DNA from: CALVZT01 sp964368755
Lineage (GTDB): Bacteria; Bacillota; Clostridia; Christensenellales; UBA1242
Assembly: GCA_964368755.1 (NCBI GenBank)
Contig: CAYJCR010000001.1
Coordinates: 124,001 to 188,000 of the forward strand
DNA length: 64,000 nucleotides
Direction: 5' to 3'
The number at the start of each line of letters is the position of its first letter. The stretch's first letter is position 1. A model generated the notes under the pieces. That model saw only the letters and a list, made by a program, of their open reading frames with translations. It ran no database searches and had not been told where the DNA came from. Made by a program: the position numbers and the translations under genes. Below are positions 7,920 through 16,707 of the stretch, one piece after another.

Positions 7920-8073
7920 ATGCATATCCTCCGATAATTTACGCTTTCATTATATTATAATTATTCGATAAACTCAACTAATTATGACTAATTTGTTACG
8001 AAAGTTTGTAATTTGATAAATTTTTTTGATAACTAAGTGTATACCGAAATGATTGTATTGTCAATATAACAAA

Positions 8074-8610
8074 TTATTTGACACCACTACTTCCAAATCC
8101 ACTAACCGAACCTCTATCACTTGCATATATGTTGATATCTTCACATCTGCATAGATTGATAGTTGTTATCTTGTTGAGTATCATTTGAGCAATTCTATCT
8201 CCCTTGTGGATATGATATATGCCCATCTTGTGTCTATCTTCTATCGTACAATCTTCGTTGCTACCTATTGGTGAATCGTTGTGGGTAATAACTCCCATTT
8301 CACTCCTATAACCTGTATCAATTGTACCAAGAGCAACTTGTATAGGAGTCTTGGCACTCAATCCACTACGAGGCCTTACCTGAACTTCATATCCGTTAGG
8401 AATAGCGATCTTCAAACCTGTTGGTATAATGACTGTTTGACCTGGATATATGGTACAATCAGCATTCGCCCTTATGTCCATACCTGCGTCTGTAGGATGC
8501 GCATAAAAGGGTAGTGTAGCTCCGTCTAGGACCTCAATAGGCATGTCTACTGGGGCATTAATTCTGTCCATAACTTGGTTAACAATTATATCAATTTCTT
8601 CTTGTGTCAT
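8074..8610 (-). CDS. dut: dUTP diphosphatase (dUTPase)
   Basis: Hydrolyses dUTP to dUMP and pyrophosphate, limiting uracil in DNA and feeding dTMP synthesis. 178 aa, homotrimeric family. All five motifs are visible in order: DAGMDIRA, PRSGLSAK, GTIDTGYRSEMGVI (catalytic Asp), KGDRIAQMIL and a C-terminal GSVSGFGSSG, a variant of the usual RGxGGFGSTG. The start ATG at 8610 has AGGAG 10 bases upstream; a longer reading adds 11 residues without a binding site. There is a loop insertion between motifs 3 and 4 (DSPIGSNEDCTIEDRHK), a little longer than in minimal bacterial enzymes. It stands alone. Confidence 0.95.
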   Translation of the reverse strand: MTQEEIDIIVNQVMDRINAPVDMPIEVLDGATLPFYAHPTDAGMDIRANADCTIYPGQTVIIPTGLKIAIPNGYEVQVRPRSGLSAKTPIQVALGTIDTGYRSEMGVITHNDSPIGSNEDCTIEDRHKMGIYHIHKGDRIAQMILNKITTINLCRCEDINIYASDRGSVSGFGSSGVK

Positions 8611-8761
8611 ACAGTATATTCTCCTATATTTATTCTGCAACAATTATATCAAAATTGTGGAAAATCTCCTAATGTATTAGGCTGCTTATGATGATTTTTT
8701 TTGCTAAATTGTTTACGTATAAATCAAAAGATAATTCTTTGCTGACTTTGTTTTTTTACAT

Positions 8762-8793
8762 AAAAAATCACTTGTAGCAATATGCTCAAGTGA
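8762..8793 (-). terminator. Terminator of tRNA-Glu
   Basis: Reverse-strand TCACTTG and CAAGTGA pair, extended inward by AGCA/TGCT across one mismatch; six T follow (A run 8762-8767). It lies just past the CCA of tRNA-Glu. Confidence 0.88.
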
Positions 8794-8803
8794 CTTATTT
8801 GTC

Positions 8804-8879
8804 TGGTGACACCAGAGGGACTCGAACCCTCGTTACCGGCGTGAGAGGCCAGCGTACTAACCACTATACGATGGTGCCA
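8804..8879 (-). tRNA. tRNA-Glu (anticodon CUC)
   Basis: Reverse strand, with encoded CCA. Acceptor TGGCACC pairs with GGTGTCA; the D arm contains TCGTATAGTGGTTAGTACG; the anticodon loop CTCTCAC gives CTC (codon GAG); the T arm is GAGGGTTCGAGTCCCTC. Single gene with its own terminator. Confidence 0.95.
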
Positions 8880-9039
8880 AGATCTGATTGACTTCCTTAT
8901 AATAGCAGAAAAGTTGAACAAAAGCAATAGTTTTTTTACTGTTTTTTGGATGCGACCAAAAGTTTTTGTGGCAACTTCTTTTATTTGGTTAGTTTTGATG
9001 CAAAGTTATGTTATACTGCAGATAGAGTTATAGGTGCTA

Positions 9040-11145
9040 ATGAGAAGAATATTTAATTATCGACCAGTTGTAATATTCTGTTTGTTCGTTATATCAAGTA
9101 TCTTGATAGCTTTTGCTATGCAAAGGAGTGCTTGGTATGCTTTTCTTCTGCTACTTCCGATCAGTGGAGTTATAGCTCTTTTATATCATCGCAAATCACT
9201 CAAAGTACTTTATTATCTTATTGCTATATGTGTTGGTTTTTCTAGTTGTAGTTTGACTTTTGCATTTTATAACAAAGACGTTGATGGCAAGTATTATATA
9301 AGTGGTAGGGTAAGTGAAGTATCTATTCAAGAAGAGTACACCCTCGTATATATCAATGGGACAAAAGCTGAAGATATTAATACTGGCGACACTGTCAAGT
9401 TGCCTGGCAAGACTGCAATATATCTATACGATGGAGATTCTTTTAATGTAGGTGATAACCTAACTTTGTTAGCAAAAGTTAAGCCTAGCGTTTTGTATAA
9501 AGATAATGGCGTTAACACTTTTGTATATCGCAATAATGTTAAGTATTATGCTAGTGCGTATAACATTGTAGAATCAACTCAGGGCAAACTTTCGTTGTCG
9601 GAGATGATTAAGAAGAAGAGTCGAAGTCTTATGCAAGACAATCTATCTAGTGAAGTAGCAGGGGTTACATATGCAGTATTATTCGGCGACAGGACTATGA
9701 TAGATGATAATGTCAACAATGCTTTCAAAGATAGTGGAACGGTACACTTGCTTGCTGTATCTGGTTTGCACGTAGGATTCCTTATCGCATTATTATATCT
9801 GTTCTTTTCACTTATAAGATTGAAGAAATGGTACAAGTTCGGAGCAATGGCAATTGTTCTTGCTTGTTACTCTTATATTTGTGGGTTCTCCCCATCGGTC
9901 CTCAGAGCAAGTATTATGGGACTTGTTATTCTGCTTGCAGATAACCTTGGTAGAGAGAAGGACAGGCTCTCATCGGTTGCATTGTCGGCGGTGCTTATAC
10001 TTACATTTAGACCACTCTATCTATTTGATTATGGATTCTTGCTAAGTTATGGTGCTGTGCTTGGGATTTTACTTATCGCACGTCCACTTACACAATTGTG
10101 TGGGAAAAACATTGTGACAAAGGTGATTGTGGGAGCCGTTGCAGTATGTATATGTGCTCAACTTGGAGTCTTGCCTATCACAATGTCAATGGGTGAGTTG
10201 CCAACGTACAGTCTGATTGCTAATATCATTGTTGTTCCGTTGTTCGGAATAGCATATATGTTGCTCTGTATCATCAATCTGATAGTCCTCATAATGCCGT
10301 TTATGAAGTTTCTTTATGTATTGATAGAGGGATTGTTCGGTGGAGTGATTACTATCAATGCTTTTGTATCTAACTTGCCAGGAGCAGTTGTCAAAGTCTT
10401 CAGTTTTGGTATACTAGCAAGCATAATTTTCTACATATTAATATTTTTTATTAGCAAATACACCATGCTTAGAACAAAATTAAAAGTATCAGTTTGTTGC
10501 ATTCTTGCGTGTATTTGTGTTACTATGGTGGTAGGTAGCAATCTGCCAGCAAGGTTTGATTACAACAATATAAGCTTCATTCGTAATAGTTCTATATGTA
10601 CGGTTGTATCAACGACAGACAATGAAGTGTATCTTGTCGATCTGCCAAGCACATACAAAGAATCTCAGAAGATAGAAGAATATCTGAGGGCGAATCGTAT
10701 AAGGCTATCAGGTATAATAGCCTTGCATAATACATCCACTCAGACTGGATATGTTCGCAATATCTTGGCTTATAACAAAGGTAAGATATATCTTCCAGAT
10801 GGTCACAATCTGCTTGCAAGTATGGATTCTGAAGGCTACAAGTTCGAAATCTTGGAGCCTATGCAAGACTATGATATTGGAAGTTTGACAATCAAATACA
10901 TTGCTAATCAACAATACGTAGCAACTAGTATAGCGATTGAAAACAAAAATATGTTATACTTGAGTACTGATGAAAAGTTGAGTGTTGATCTAGTCAAATT
11001 GACTGTTCCTAACGTAGACTACTTGATCGCGCAACAATTAACCGACAAGGTTGAAGATGTGTACGATTGCCAATATATATTGAAGAAAGATAATGGGCAG
11101 CACAAAGCCTTAGATATAGACTCAACATTATCTATAAGAATATAA
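9040..11145 (+). CDS. comEC: ComEC/Rec2 DNA-uptake channel with degenerate C-terminal domain
   Basis: Polytopic membrane protein that carries single-stranded DNA across the membrane in competence. 701 aa. Order: two to three N-terminal helices, a soluble OB-like region (~70-170), the competence core with LLAVSGLHVGF near residue 237 and SVLRASIMGL, about ten helices to ~470, then a soluble C-terminal domain. That domain has the size of the metallo-beta-lactamase-like nuclease domain of ComEC, but where HxHxDH should be there is only LHNTSTQTG, so the metal site is lost. A GTG at 9034 is an alternative start. comEC-holA order is conserved in Firmicutes, with rpsT nearby here too. No comEA is next to it, so working competence is uncertain. 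Confidence 0.9.
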   Translation: MRRIFNYRPVVIFCLFVISSILIAFAMQRSAWYAFLLLLPISGVIALLYHRKSLKVLYYLIAICVGFSSCSLTFAFYNKDVDGKYYISGRVSEVSIQEEYTLVYINGTKAEDINTGDTVKLPGKTAIYLYDGDSFNVGDNLTLLAKVKPSVLYKDNGVNTFVYRNNVKYYASAYNIVESTQGKLSLSEMIKKKSRSLMQDNLSSEVAGVTYAVLFGDRTMIDDNVNNAFKDSGTVHLLAVSGLHVGFLIALLYLFFSLIRLKKWYKFGAMAIVLACYSYICGFSPSVLRASIMGLVILLADNLGREKDRLSSVALSAVLILTFRPLYLFDYGFLLSYGAVLGILLIARPLTQLCGKNIVTKVIVGAVAVCICAQLGVLPITMSMGELPTYSLIANIIVVPLFGIAYMLLCIINLIVLIMPFMKFLYVLIEGLFGGVITINAFVSNLPGAVVKVFSFGILASIIFYILIFFISKYTMLRTKLKVSVCCILACICVTMVVGSNLPARFDYNNISFIRNSSICTVVSTTDNEVYLVDLPSTYKESQKIEEYLRANRIRLSGIIALHNTSTQTGYVRNILAYNKGKIYLPDGHNLLASMDSEGYKFEILEPMQDYDIGSLTIKYIANQQYVATSIAIENKNMLYLSTDEKLSVDLVKLTVPNVDYLIAQQLTDKVEDVYDCQYILKKDNGQHKALDIDSTLSIRI

Positions 11146-11155
11146 AGGAAAAAAG

Positions 11156-12127
11156 ATGAAATTTGAGAACTTAAAGAGTAATTTGAATAAAGAGATTTTG
11201 CCAGCATATTTTATTGGTGGAGAGGATAGCTTCCTTGTATACAAGGCATTGGAACTTGTCGAGAATGCTTGTAATATCTCTATGCCTGACTTTAACAAAT
11301 CGATATTTACCAAAGAAGGCTTCAATGCGACAGATATTGTCAATGCTTGCGAAGTTGTGCCGATTGGTGACGCTAGAAGGCTTGTTATTGTCAAAGATTA
11401 TCTAGGGGTCAAGAATGATAAAGAAAAGAATATTCTCGTCTCTTACCTTGCAAATCCCGTCCCAAGCACGTGCCTAGTATTGTTTGCGAGTACGCCAAAC
11501 AACTTCTATCTTAGTATGGTTGATAAGCTAGAATATGTTGATTGTAACAAATTGACATTTGATACACTCCTTAAGTGGATTGCTGCTACTGTACACAAAG
11601 AAAGTTATTCAATAGAAGTGCCAGCGAGCAAGATGCTTGTTGAGTATTGTTCATTCAATCTCACAAGAGTAGATAGCGAATTGTCTAAGCTTATGGCTTA
11701 TAGAAGTGACACAAAGATTATTACATCCAAAGATATTGAAGATATGGTGACCAAAGATGAAGAATATGTTATCTTTGAACTAACCGATGCACTTGCTAGC
11801 AAGAATGGAGACAAAGCATTTGCCATTGTGGACAATCTATATTATCGCAAGAATACTCCTACAATGATATTAGGTTTTATAACCAATCACTTCAGAAGGT
11901 TGTTGTTCTCTGCAATATCTCAATATAGCAACAATGAATTGTCTAAGATGCTTGGAGTCAAAGAGTTCGCTATAACAAAAGCTAAGGAGCAAGGCAAGAA
12001 GTTCACCAAACTTAAACTAAAAACTATCTATGATTTATGTCTTGAATGTGATTTTAATATCAAAGCTGGCAAGATGACTGGAGAGAATGCTATTGCATAT
12101 CTATTCGGCAATATATTGAAGGATTAG
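11156..12127 (+). CDS. holA: DNA polymerase III delta subunit
   Basis: Clamp-loader subunit that opens the beta sliding clamp at replication forks. 323 aa, normal length. The N-terminal region has the family pattern (PAYFIGGEDSFLVYKAL), the middle carries an AAA+-like but non-catalytic domain, and the C-terminal collar region has the typical LYYRKNTPTMILGFITNHFRRL stretch, starting near residue 226. It lies 10 bp after comEC with an AAGGAAAAAAG-like binding site in the gap, so the two are one transcript; this comEC-holA pairing is common in Firmicutes and supports both calls. A four-helix membrane protein follows after 3 bp. Confidence 0.93.
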   Translation: MKFENLKSNLNKEILPAYFIGGEDSFLVYKALELVENACNISMPDFNKSIFTKEGFNATDIVNACEVVPIGDARRLVIVKDYLGVKNDKEKNILVSYLANPVPSTCLVLFASTPNNFYLSMVDKLEYVDCNKLTFDTLLKWIAATVHKESYSIEVPASKMLVEYCSFNLTRVDSELSKLMAYRSDTKIITSKDIEDMVTKDEEYVIFELTDALASKNGDKAFAIVDNLYYRKNTPTMILGFITNHFRRLLFSAISQYSNNELSKMLGVKEFAITKAKEQGKKFTKLKLKTIYDLCLECDFNIKAGKMTGENAIAYLFGNILKD

Positions 12128-12130
12128 TTA

Positions 12131-12634
12131 ATGAACAAAAAAGTTATCAACATCTTAATAGAAGTCGGGCTATATATATCATTTGCCTATTACTACCTTA
12201 TCAATGTGTGGGGTGGTGGATATTATGACCTTATGGGGCTGCCAATATATGCCACGATTATAATAAGTGGACTTGTTGGGCTTGCGATATTTGAGTTGGC
12301 GTTGCTTGTATTGGACAGATATTTTAGGCGAAGTATTATTGGCTTCCAAGACAAATCAAACTACTTCAGACACAATATCAGATTGCTTATAATAGCAAGG
12401 AACATTGTACTTGGATCGCTCAATTTCTTATTTATGGCGTATCCGATTATTTCTATCTGGGGACTAATGATATCATACATCGTAACTACAACGGTTGTGG
12501 GCTATATCTGGCTAAGATTATTTGTCAAGAAGTATAAACTTGGCAACAACTATGGTATCTATCTTGATAAGATGAGCAAGGCCTTGTGCTTCTATCTCAT
12601 CATATACATTATCATATCAGGAGGTGTATTATGA
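12131..12634 (+). CDS. Four-helix membrane protein, function unknown
   Basis: 167 aa, family not recognised. About four hydrophobic segments: residues ~5-25, ~35-60, ~85-105 and ~108-130, with a further weak one at the C-terminus (FYLIIYIIISGG). Loops are short and basic. It starts 3 bp after holA and its stop overlaps the M28 peptidase start (ATGA), so it belongs to the comEC-holA-peptidase operon. The tight coupling to the peptidase suggests the two products are made together, but no interaction can be inferred. Confidence 0.75.
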   Translation: MNKKVINILIEVGLYISFAYYYLINVWGGGYYDLMGLPIYATIIISGLVGLAIFELALLVLDRYFRRSIIGFQDKSNYFRHNIRLLIIARNIVLGSLNFLFMAYPIISIWGLMISYIVTTTVVGYIWLRLFVKKYKLGNNYGIYLDKMSKALCFYLIIYIIISGGVL

Positions 12635-13995
12635 AAAACACCTTCCTAAAAATAGTATTAGTTTGTTGCCTTGCTATGTGTATAGTTGGTGTAATCCCAA
12701 ACAAAGCATACGCTGATACACCAAGATCGGTAACAGAATACAACAGTCTTACTATACAAGAAGATATCATCGAATATGTGTATGGTGAGAATGTTGAACA
12801 GAAACTCCGTGTGGATAGAACGGCAGGCTCTGATGGAGAAAAAGCGGCTTGTGAATATATAGCTGATAAGTTCCAAAGTTATGGATATGAGGCATATTTT
12901 GAAAATTATCGTCAGGAGTTTTCGGCTGCATACGCCTTGGGCAAGAAAATAACGTCATCTAATGTAGCGGGTCTCAAGAGGTCAGCAACAGATACGGGAG
13001 ACTTCATAGTAATAGGTGCTCACGTAGATAACACATATAACTTCGAAGGAGATGATGGCAATGCTATCCATTCTCACGGGGTTTATGACAATGCTAGTGG
13101 AATGGTGGCTATGCTCAATATTGCACGTATGTTAGCTACGGTGGAGTTGGATTATAATGTGATATTCGTTGCGTTTGGCGCAGAAGAGTTGGGCAACTTG
13201 GGTTCACAAGCATTTGTGGCATCTTTGTCAAAGGAAGTCAAAGACAACCTTCTACTTATGATCAATTTCGATTCGATCGGTTGTGGAGATAATATGTACA
13301 TGTATGCAGATGAAGTCCATACTGTACATGAAGACTATTTTAGAGAGATAGCAGATACCTATGTGTCGCAGTTCTCTCAAGAAGCTATCTTAGAAGCACC
13401 AACATTCAAGAAGGCAACCTATGACTCTTATGCAGGTCAGATAGAGTACTCTCATATGGGACTCAGTAGCGATAATGGTATGTTCGTAGGTTATGGATAC
13501 AATGCTGTAACATTCTTCAGTGGTGCTTGGAATGATATGACAAAGACAGGGATAAGTGAGTCTTCGACTTTGAGTCAAACATTCCATACCGCTGATGACA
13601 ATATCACTTCGATTAACGAAAAGTACGGAGATAAGTTCTACACCCGCATAGAAGAAGTAATAGGTATTACAATGAATGTACTCACACAAGAGGATTTTGT
13701 TGAGCAGATGAGAAGTAGTAACAATAAGTTTAATTATTTGTTCTTTACTACTACGAGTTGGATATCATTAATATGTGCAGGTGCAATAGTGATATTGTAC
13801 GTTTGTTGCAAGAGCCGTGCTAGGAAGTTTGTACCAAAGATAGACAGTAATGATTCGGTTAAAAAAGCCTTGCTCGATAATGATTATGACAAACTCCAAG
13901 AAGAACTAAGCAAAGGAAGATATCCTGATATAGAAAAAGATTACAATACCGACATAGCAAAGAGTATTGATACTAACAATGATGACAAGAAATAA
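12631..13995 (+). CDS. Secreted or membrane-anchored M28 family zinc peptidase
   Basis: 454 aa. An N-terminal signal peptide (hydrophobic core KIVLVCCLAMCIVGV, possible cleavage after AYA) precedes a di-zinc aminopeptidase domain of the M28 family. Metal and catalytic residues are visible: His in GAHVDN (~131), Asp in YDNASG (~153), the Glu pair in FGAEELG (~186), Asp in NFDSIG and a late His in FHTADDN. Near the C-terminus (~370-395) a second membrane segment (WISLICAGAIVILYVCC) anchors the enzyme, leaving a ~60-residue charged cytoplasmic tail. The ATG at 12631 has GGAGG nearby; a reading from 12586 would destroy the signal peptide. Likely trims extracellular peptides; substrate unknown. 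Confidence 0.88.
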   Translation: MKNTFLKIVLVCCLAMCIVGVIPNKAYADTPRSVTEYNSLTIQEDIIEYVYGENVEQKLRVDRTAGSDGEKAACEYIADKFQSYGYEAYFENYRQEFSAAYALGKKITSSNVAGLKRSATDTGDFIVIGAHVDNTYNFEGDDGNAIHSHGVYDNASGMVAMLNIARMLATVELDYNVIFVAFGAEELGNLGSQAFVASLSKEVKDNLLLMINFDSIGCGDNMYMYADEVHTVHEDYFREIADTYVSQFSQEAILEAPTFKKATYDSYAGQIEYSHMGLSSDNGMFVGYGYNAVTFFSGAWNDMTKTGISESSTLSQTFHTADDNITSINEKYGDKFYTRIEEVIGITMNVLTQEDFVEQMRSSNNKFNYLFFTTTSWISLICAGAIVILYVCCKSRARKFVPKIDSNDSVKKALLDNDYDKLQEELSKGRYPDIEKDYNTDIAKSIDTNNDDKK

Positions 13996-13999
13996 AAAA

Positions 14000-14031
14000 A
14001 GCACCAGTATAATGCTGGTGCTATATTTTTT
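14000..14031 (+). terminator. Terminator of the comEC-peptidase operon
   Basis: AGCACCAG/CTGGTGCT perfect 8-bp stem with a 7-base loop (14000-14022), T-rich downstream and an A run upstream; it may also serve rpsT on the reverse strand. Confidence 0.85.
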
Positions 14032-14054
14032 ATATAAACAGGGTAGTAGTGCGA

Positions 14055-14333
14055 TTACTTTGTTTCAGTTTTAGCTTTTGCTCTATTGATATATTGAGCC
14101 ATACGAGCTTTTTTGCGATTGGCACAGTTAGAGTGAATAACTCCACGTGACTCTGCAGCATCAATAATAGAACAAATCTCGCTAAGCTTCTTGTCGCTGT
14201 CTTCAAGGCTTGCGTCGATAGCAAGTTTGAACTTCTTTATACTTGTAGCAAGAGAAGATTTGACAAGTTTGTTCTCAACTTTGCGTCTCTCCAATACTTC
14301 TACTCTTTTTTTAGCTGATTTGATGTTTGGCAT
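14055..14333 (-). CDS. rpsT: 30S ribosomal protein S20
   Basis: Primary 16S rRNA-binding protein of the small subunit. 92 aa, standard size, with the family start MPNIKSAKKR and a strongly basic helical body (NRKKARMAQYINRAKAK). The second ATG is chosen because AAGGAG lies 9 bases upstream of it, whereas the first overlaps the binding site. It converges on the comEC-holA operon, a neighbourhood (comEC, holA, rpsT) that recurs in Firmicutes. Confidence 0.96.
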   Translation of the reverse strand: MPNIKSAKKRVEVLERRKVENKLVKSSLATSIKKFKLAIDASLEDSDKKLSEICSIIDAAESRGVIHSNCANRKKARMAQYINRAKAKTETK

Positions 14334-14474
14334 AGTTAGCATCTCCTTTTTTGATTACTGGGACATTTTAACATATATATTTTGATATTGCAAGTATTAT
14401 TGTAATATTTTTTTGACAATTTGCTGACTTGGGGGAGAGAAACTATTTTGTTTAACAAACAAAACAATGAATTG

Positions 14475-14504
14475 TTAACAATAAACAGAATTGATTCATA
14501 TAAA
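14475..14504 (+). promoter_or_regulatory. Promoter of murI, leaderless arrangement
   Basis: TTAACA (14475-14480), 18-base spacer, TATAAA (14499-14504). The -10 box ends six bases before the murI ATG, so transcription should start at or next to the start codon; no Shine-Dalgarno is present. Confidence 0.6.
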
Positions 14505-14510
14505 AAATAT

Positions 14511-15239
14511 ATGGCATATATTGGAGTGATAGATAGTGGAGTGGGTGGAGTAAGTGTGCTTAAAGAATGTGTTAAGCGAGCCCCACAAGAAAATTATGTA
14601 TATCTAGCTGACACCAAAAACTCTCCATATGGAAGTAAGTCAAAAATGCAGATATATAAAAGTGTATTATCTTGCATATATCGACTGCTAGAAGAATATA
14701 ATATCAAGTTGATCATCATTGCCTGCAATACTGCCACAGCAGTCTGTATAGATAGACTCAGGCAGATGTTTGGATTGCCAATCATTGGAGTAGAGCCAGC
14801 CATAAAGGTTGCTTTGTCACAACAAAAAGATAACATAATATTGCTATGTACTCCTGCCACAAAAAAATATAGTCATATAATAAAATATTACAAAAAATAT
14901 AAAAAATTAACAATCGTGACACAAAAAAAATGGGCAAGATTAATCGACAATAACATAGATAATATTTCAAAAATCGACCAAGCATTCCGTATCAATACAA
15001 AATGTACTTATGACTGTATTATTATAGGATGTACGCATTATTGTTTTGTCAAAAATAATATTATTATTAACAATAATGTCGATATAATAGATAGTAACTC
15101 ATATGTTGCCGAACGATTGGTCGAAAAACTGCGCTATCATAACTTGTCGGAACATCAACATAGACCAAGATATGTCTTTGAGCAGACAGGACATATTGAC
15201 AATTTTGTATCAAATATGACAAAAATATTTTTGAATTAA
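14511..15239 (+). CDS. murI: Glutamate racemase
   Basis: Makes D-glutamate for peptidoglycan by cofactor-independent racemisation using two cysteines. 242 aa from the ATG that begins MAYIGVIDSGVGG, the family N-terminus. The two catalytic cysteines are visible in IACNTATAV and IIGCTHYCF. The reading frame is open for 30 codons upstream, but they are low-complexity and lie within the promoter. The protein is somewhat shorter than the usual 260-270 aa and its last third is very Lys/Ile/Asn-rich, matching local AT richness. Works with alr, ddl and murF elsewhere in the window. Confidence 0.93.
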   Translation: MAYIGVIDSGVGGVSVLKECVKRAPQENYVYLADTKNSPYGSKSKMQIYKSVLSCIYRLLEEYNIKLIIIACNTATAVCIDRLRQMFGLPIIGVEPAIKVALSQQKDNIILLCTPATKKYSHIIKYYKKYKKLTIVTQKKWARLIDNNIDNISKIDQAFRINTKCTYDCIIIGCTHYCFVKNNIIINNNVDIIDSNSYVAERLVEKLRYHNLSEHQHRPRYVFEQTGHIDNFVSNMTKIFLN

Positions 15240-15242
15240 GTA

Positions 15243-15271
15243 TTGACAACTTTTTCTTTATGTGTTAATAT
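15243..15271 (+). promoter_or_regulatory. Promoter for the 190-aa unknown gene
   Basis: TTGACA (15243-15248), 17-base spacer, TAATAT (15266-15271). The untranslated leader would be about 90 bases; no clear riboswitch motif is seen in it. Confidence 0.5.
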
Positions 15272-15370
15272 TGCCACACTCACCCATTTGGCAGAGTTGC
15301 TGTTTATGGGAGAGAATATATATGTAAACATACCGAGAATTATCGGTTATATTATGGGGAAGAACAAAAT

Positions 15371-15943
15371 ATGGATACTGAACAAATTATATTAAAAGTA
15401 AGGACTAATAACCAGCCAATTGATGAAGATAGATTAGACATTATAAGTGTTGATGAGGCTGTTAAGATTTTTGCTGCTTTGTGCAAAGGTGTTCCAGAAG
15501 CAATACCAGAGAAGATTTTTTCATTCAATCCTATCAAACAACTTTTTATGAAGAAGAATGTATATCAGATACTTGATAACTATGTAAGTAAGCCAGGTGT
15601 TACAGAGCCAATTATGCTTTCTGCTTTTAGATCAGAAGAAGGATGTAGTGTAAGGATATGTACTGGTAAAGGCAAGTTTTATAATAAGTTGTCAGTTGGG
15701 GAGATGTTCAATATTGAGGAAAAAGATATTGAAGTTCTTGATAATGCTGGCAAATATGGATATGAGAATAACAAAAAAGCATTGGTAAAACCATCATATA
15801 TAGAATATGACGAAGAAGAAGATCCAAACTATATCTTGCTTGATTATGCTTATGCTCCTTCACTTCAATACAAATATTCACCTTTTAAGTCTCCAGAACA
15901 TTATGATGACTCATTATCCTTGACAGAGAGCTTTTGTTATTAA
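15371..15943 (+). CDS. Hypothetical cytoplasmic protein
   Basis: 190 aa, not recognised. No signal peptide or membrane segment. Mixed alpha/beta composition in the first ~130 residues, an acidic patch (YDEEEDPNY, near residue 158) and a Tyr/Ser-rich C-terminus ending in CY. A GGGGAAG ribosome binding site precedes the ATG by about 10 bases. It is monocistronic, with a promoter ~100 bp upstream and a strong terminator 5 bases after the stop, and faces another unknown gene of similar size across that terminator. Nothing suggests a function. Confidence 0.7.
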   Translation: MDTEQIILKVRTNNQPIDEDRLDIISVDEAVKIFAALCKGVPEAIPEKIFSFNPIKQLFMKKNVYQILDNYVSKPGVTEPIMLSAFRSEEGCSVRICTGKGKFYNKLSVGEMFNIEEKDIEVLDNAGKYGYENNKKALVKPSYIEYDEEEDPNYILLDYAYAPSLQYKYSPFKSPEHYDDSLSLTESFCY

Positions 15944-15948
15944 AAAAA

Positions 15949-15980
15949 ACACAGCCGAAAAGTTTATGGCTGTGTTTTTT
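15949..15980 (+). terminator. Bidirectional terminator
   Basis: ACACAGCC/GGCTGTGT perfect 8-bp stem with an 11-base loop, eight A before and six T after; shared by the two converging unknown genes. Confidence 0.9.
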
Positions 15981-15987
15981 ATTGTCA

Positions 15988-16509
15988 TTATAGATAGTTA
16001 AATAGGTCGATTATCATTCTCTTGATGTGAGGATTCTTGGTAATAAGTGAAGAGTAAACATTGTCTTCATCAATCTTATATGCTGGAGTTGTGAAGTTAA
16101 GAAGATTACCTTTGTATATCACAAAAAACTGCGCAGAATATGTTGCATTGATCTGTTTGCCTACCCGAAATACATTAACGATAAACTTATGCTTGCCATA
16201 TGTCTGATCCCCAGAATATATATTGGTTAAGTCAGGATTGATTTCTTTGTCGTCTTTGAATTCTTTTGGAATAAACTTATCGCTATTGTTGTCATATATA
16301 AGTCCTAGGTAGTTGTCCAAAAACTCCGAATAATCTGTGCCATATGAGTAAATAACAGTTGATGTAGTAGGGTATAACTGATTGCCATATACTCCTAGAC
16401 AAACAACAGACTCATCATCTTCATATATGCCCAATTGGGTATACATATTCCTTGGTATTAAGACCCATTCTTTGGGCATTCTTACATTGTCTAATAATTT
16501 TTTATCCAT
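15988..16509 (-). CDS. Hypothetical cytoplasmic protein
   Basis: 173 aa, not recognised. No membrane segment or signal. It is rich in aromatic residues and Asp/Asn, with alternating strand-like segments (TVIYSYGTDYSEFL, HKFIVNVFRVGK, SAQFFVIYKGN) that suggest a compact beta-rich fold. Upstream on the reverse strand there is little space for a leader and no clear ribosome binding site. It stands divergently from the large surface-protein operon, separated by a ~200-bp regulatory gap containing palindromes, so joint regulation is possible but unproven. Confidence 0.7.
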   Translation of the reverse strand: MDKKLLDNVRMPKEWVLIPRNMYTQLGIYEDDESVVCLGVYGNQLYPTTSTVIYSYGTDYSEFLDNYLGLIYDNNSDKFIPKEFKDDKEINPDLTNIYSGDQTYGKHKFIVNVFRVGKQINATYSAQFFVIYKGNLLNFTTPAYKIDEDNVYSSLITKNPHIKRMIIDLFNYL

Positions 16510-16589
16510 ATTTTTATGATATCACAATCAGTAAGTATCTGTCAACCATATTGCTGTTAGGAGAGCAGTTGAGTTGTGAACTTCAAATT

Positions 16590-16603
16590 CACGCGGGCGC
16601 GTG
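16590..16603 (+). promoter_or_regulatory. GC-rich palindrome upstream of the ABC/surface-protein operon
   Basis: CACGCG-GG-CGCGTG is a perfect inverted repeat in otherwise very AT-rich DNA, followed by GCGT-GTAT-ACGC and preceded by GTGAA..TTCAC. It lies ~45 bp upstream of the -35 box at 16649; a candidate activator or repressor site. Confidence 0.4.
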
Positions 16604-16648
16604 TATACGCAAATATAATTATTATATATAAATAAGAAAAATCCGATA

Positions 16649-16677
16649 TTGACATACTGATAGTTGTGTGTTATCAT
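16649..16677 (+). promoter_or_regulatory. Promoter of the ABC/surface-protein operon
   Basis: TTGACA (16649-16654), 17-base spacer, TATCAT (16672-16677), about 30 bases before the first start codon. Confidence 0.75.
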
Positions 16678-16707
16678 TATCTCGTAAATCAAAAAGGTGG
16701 GTAAATA

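Noticed and set aside
8040..8110. Terminator after dut
   Set aside because: No stem with a T tract could be drawn in this interval; termination there is unresolved.
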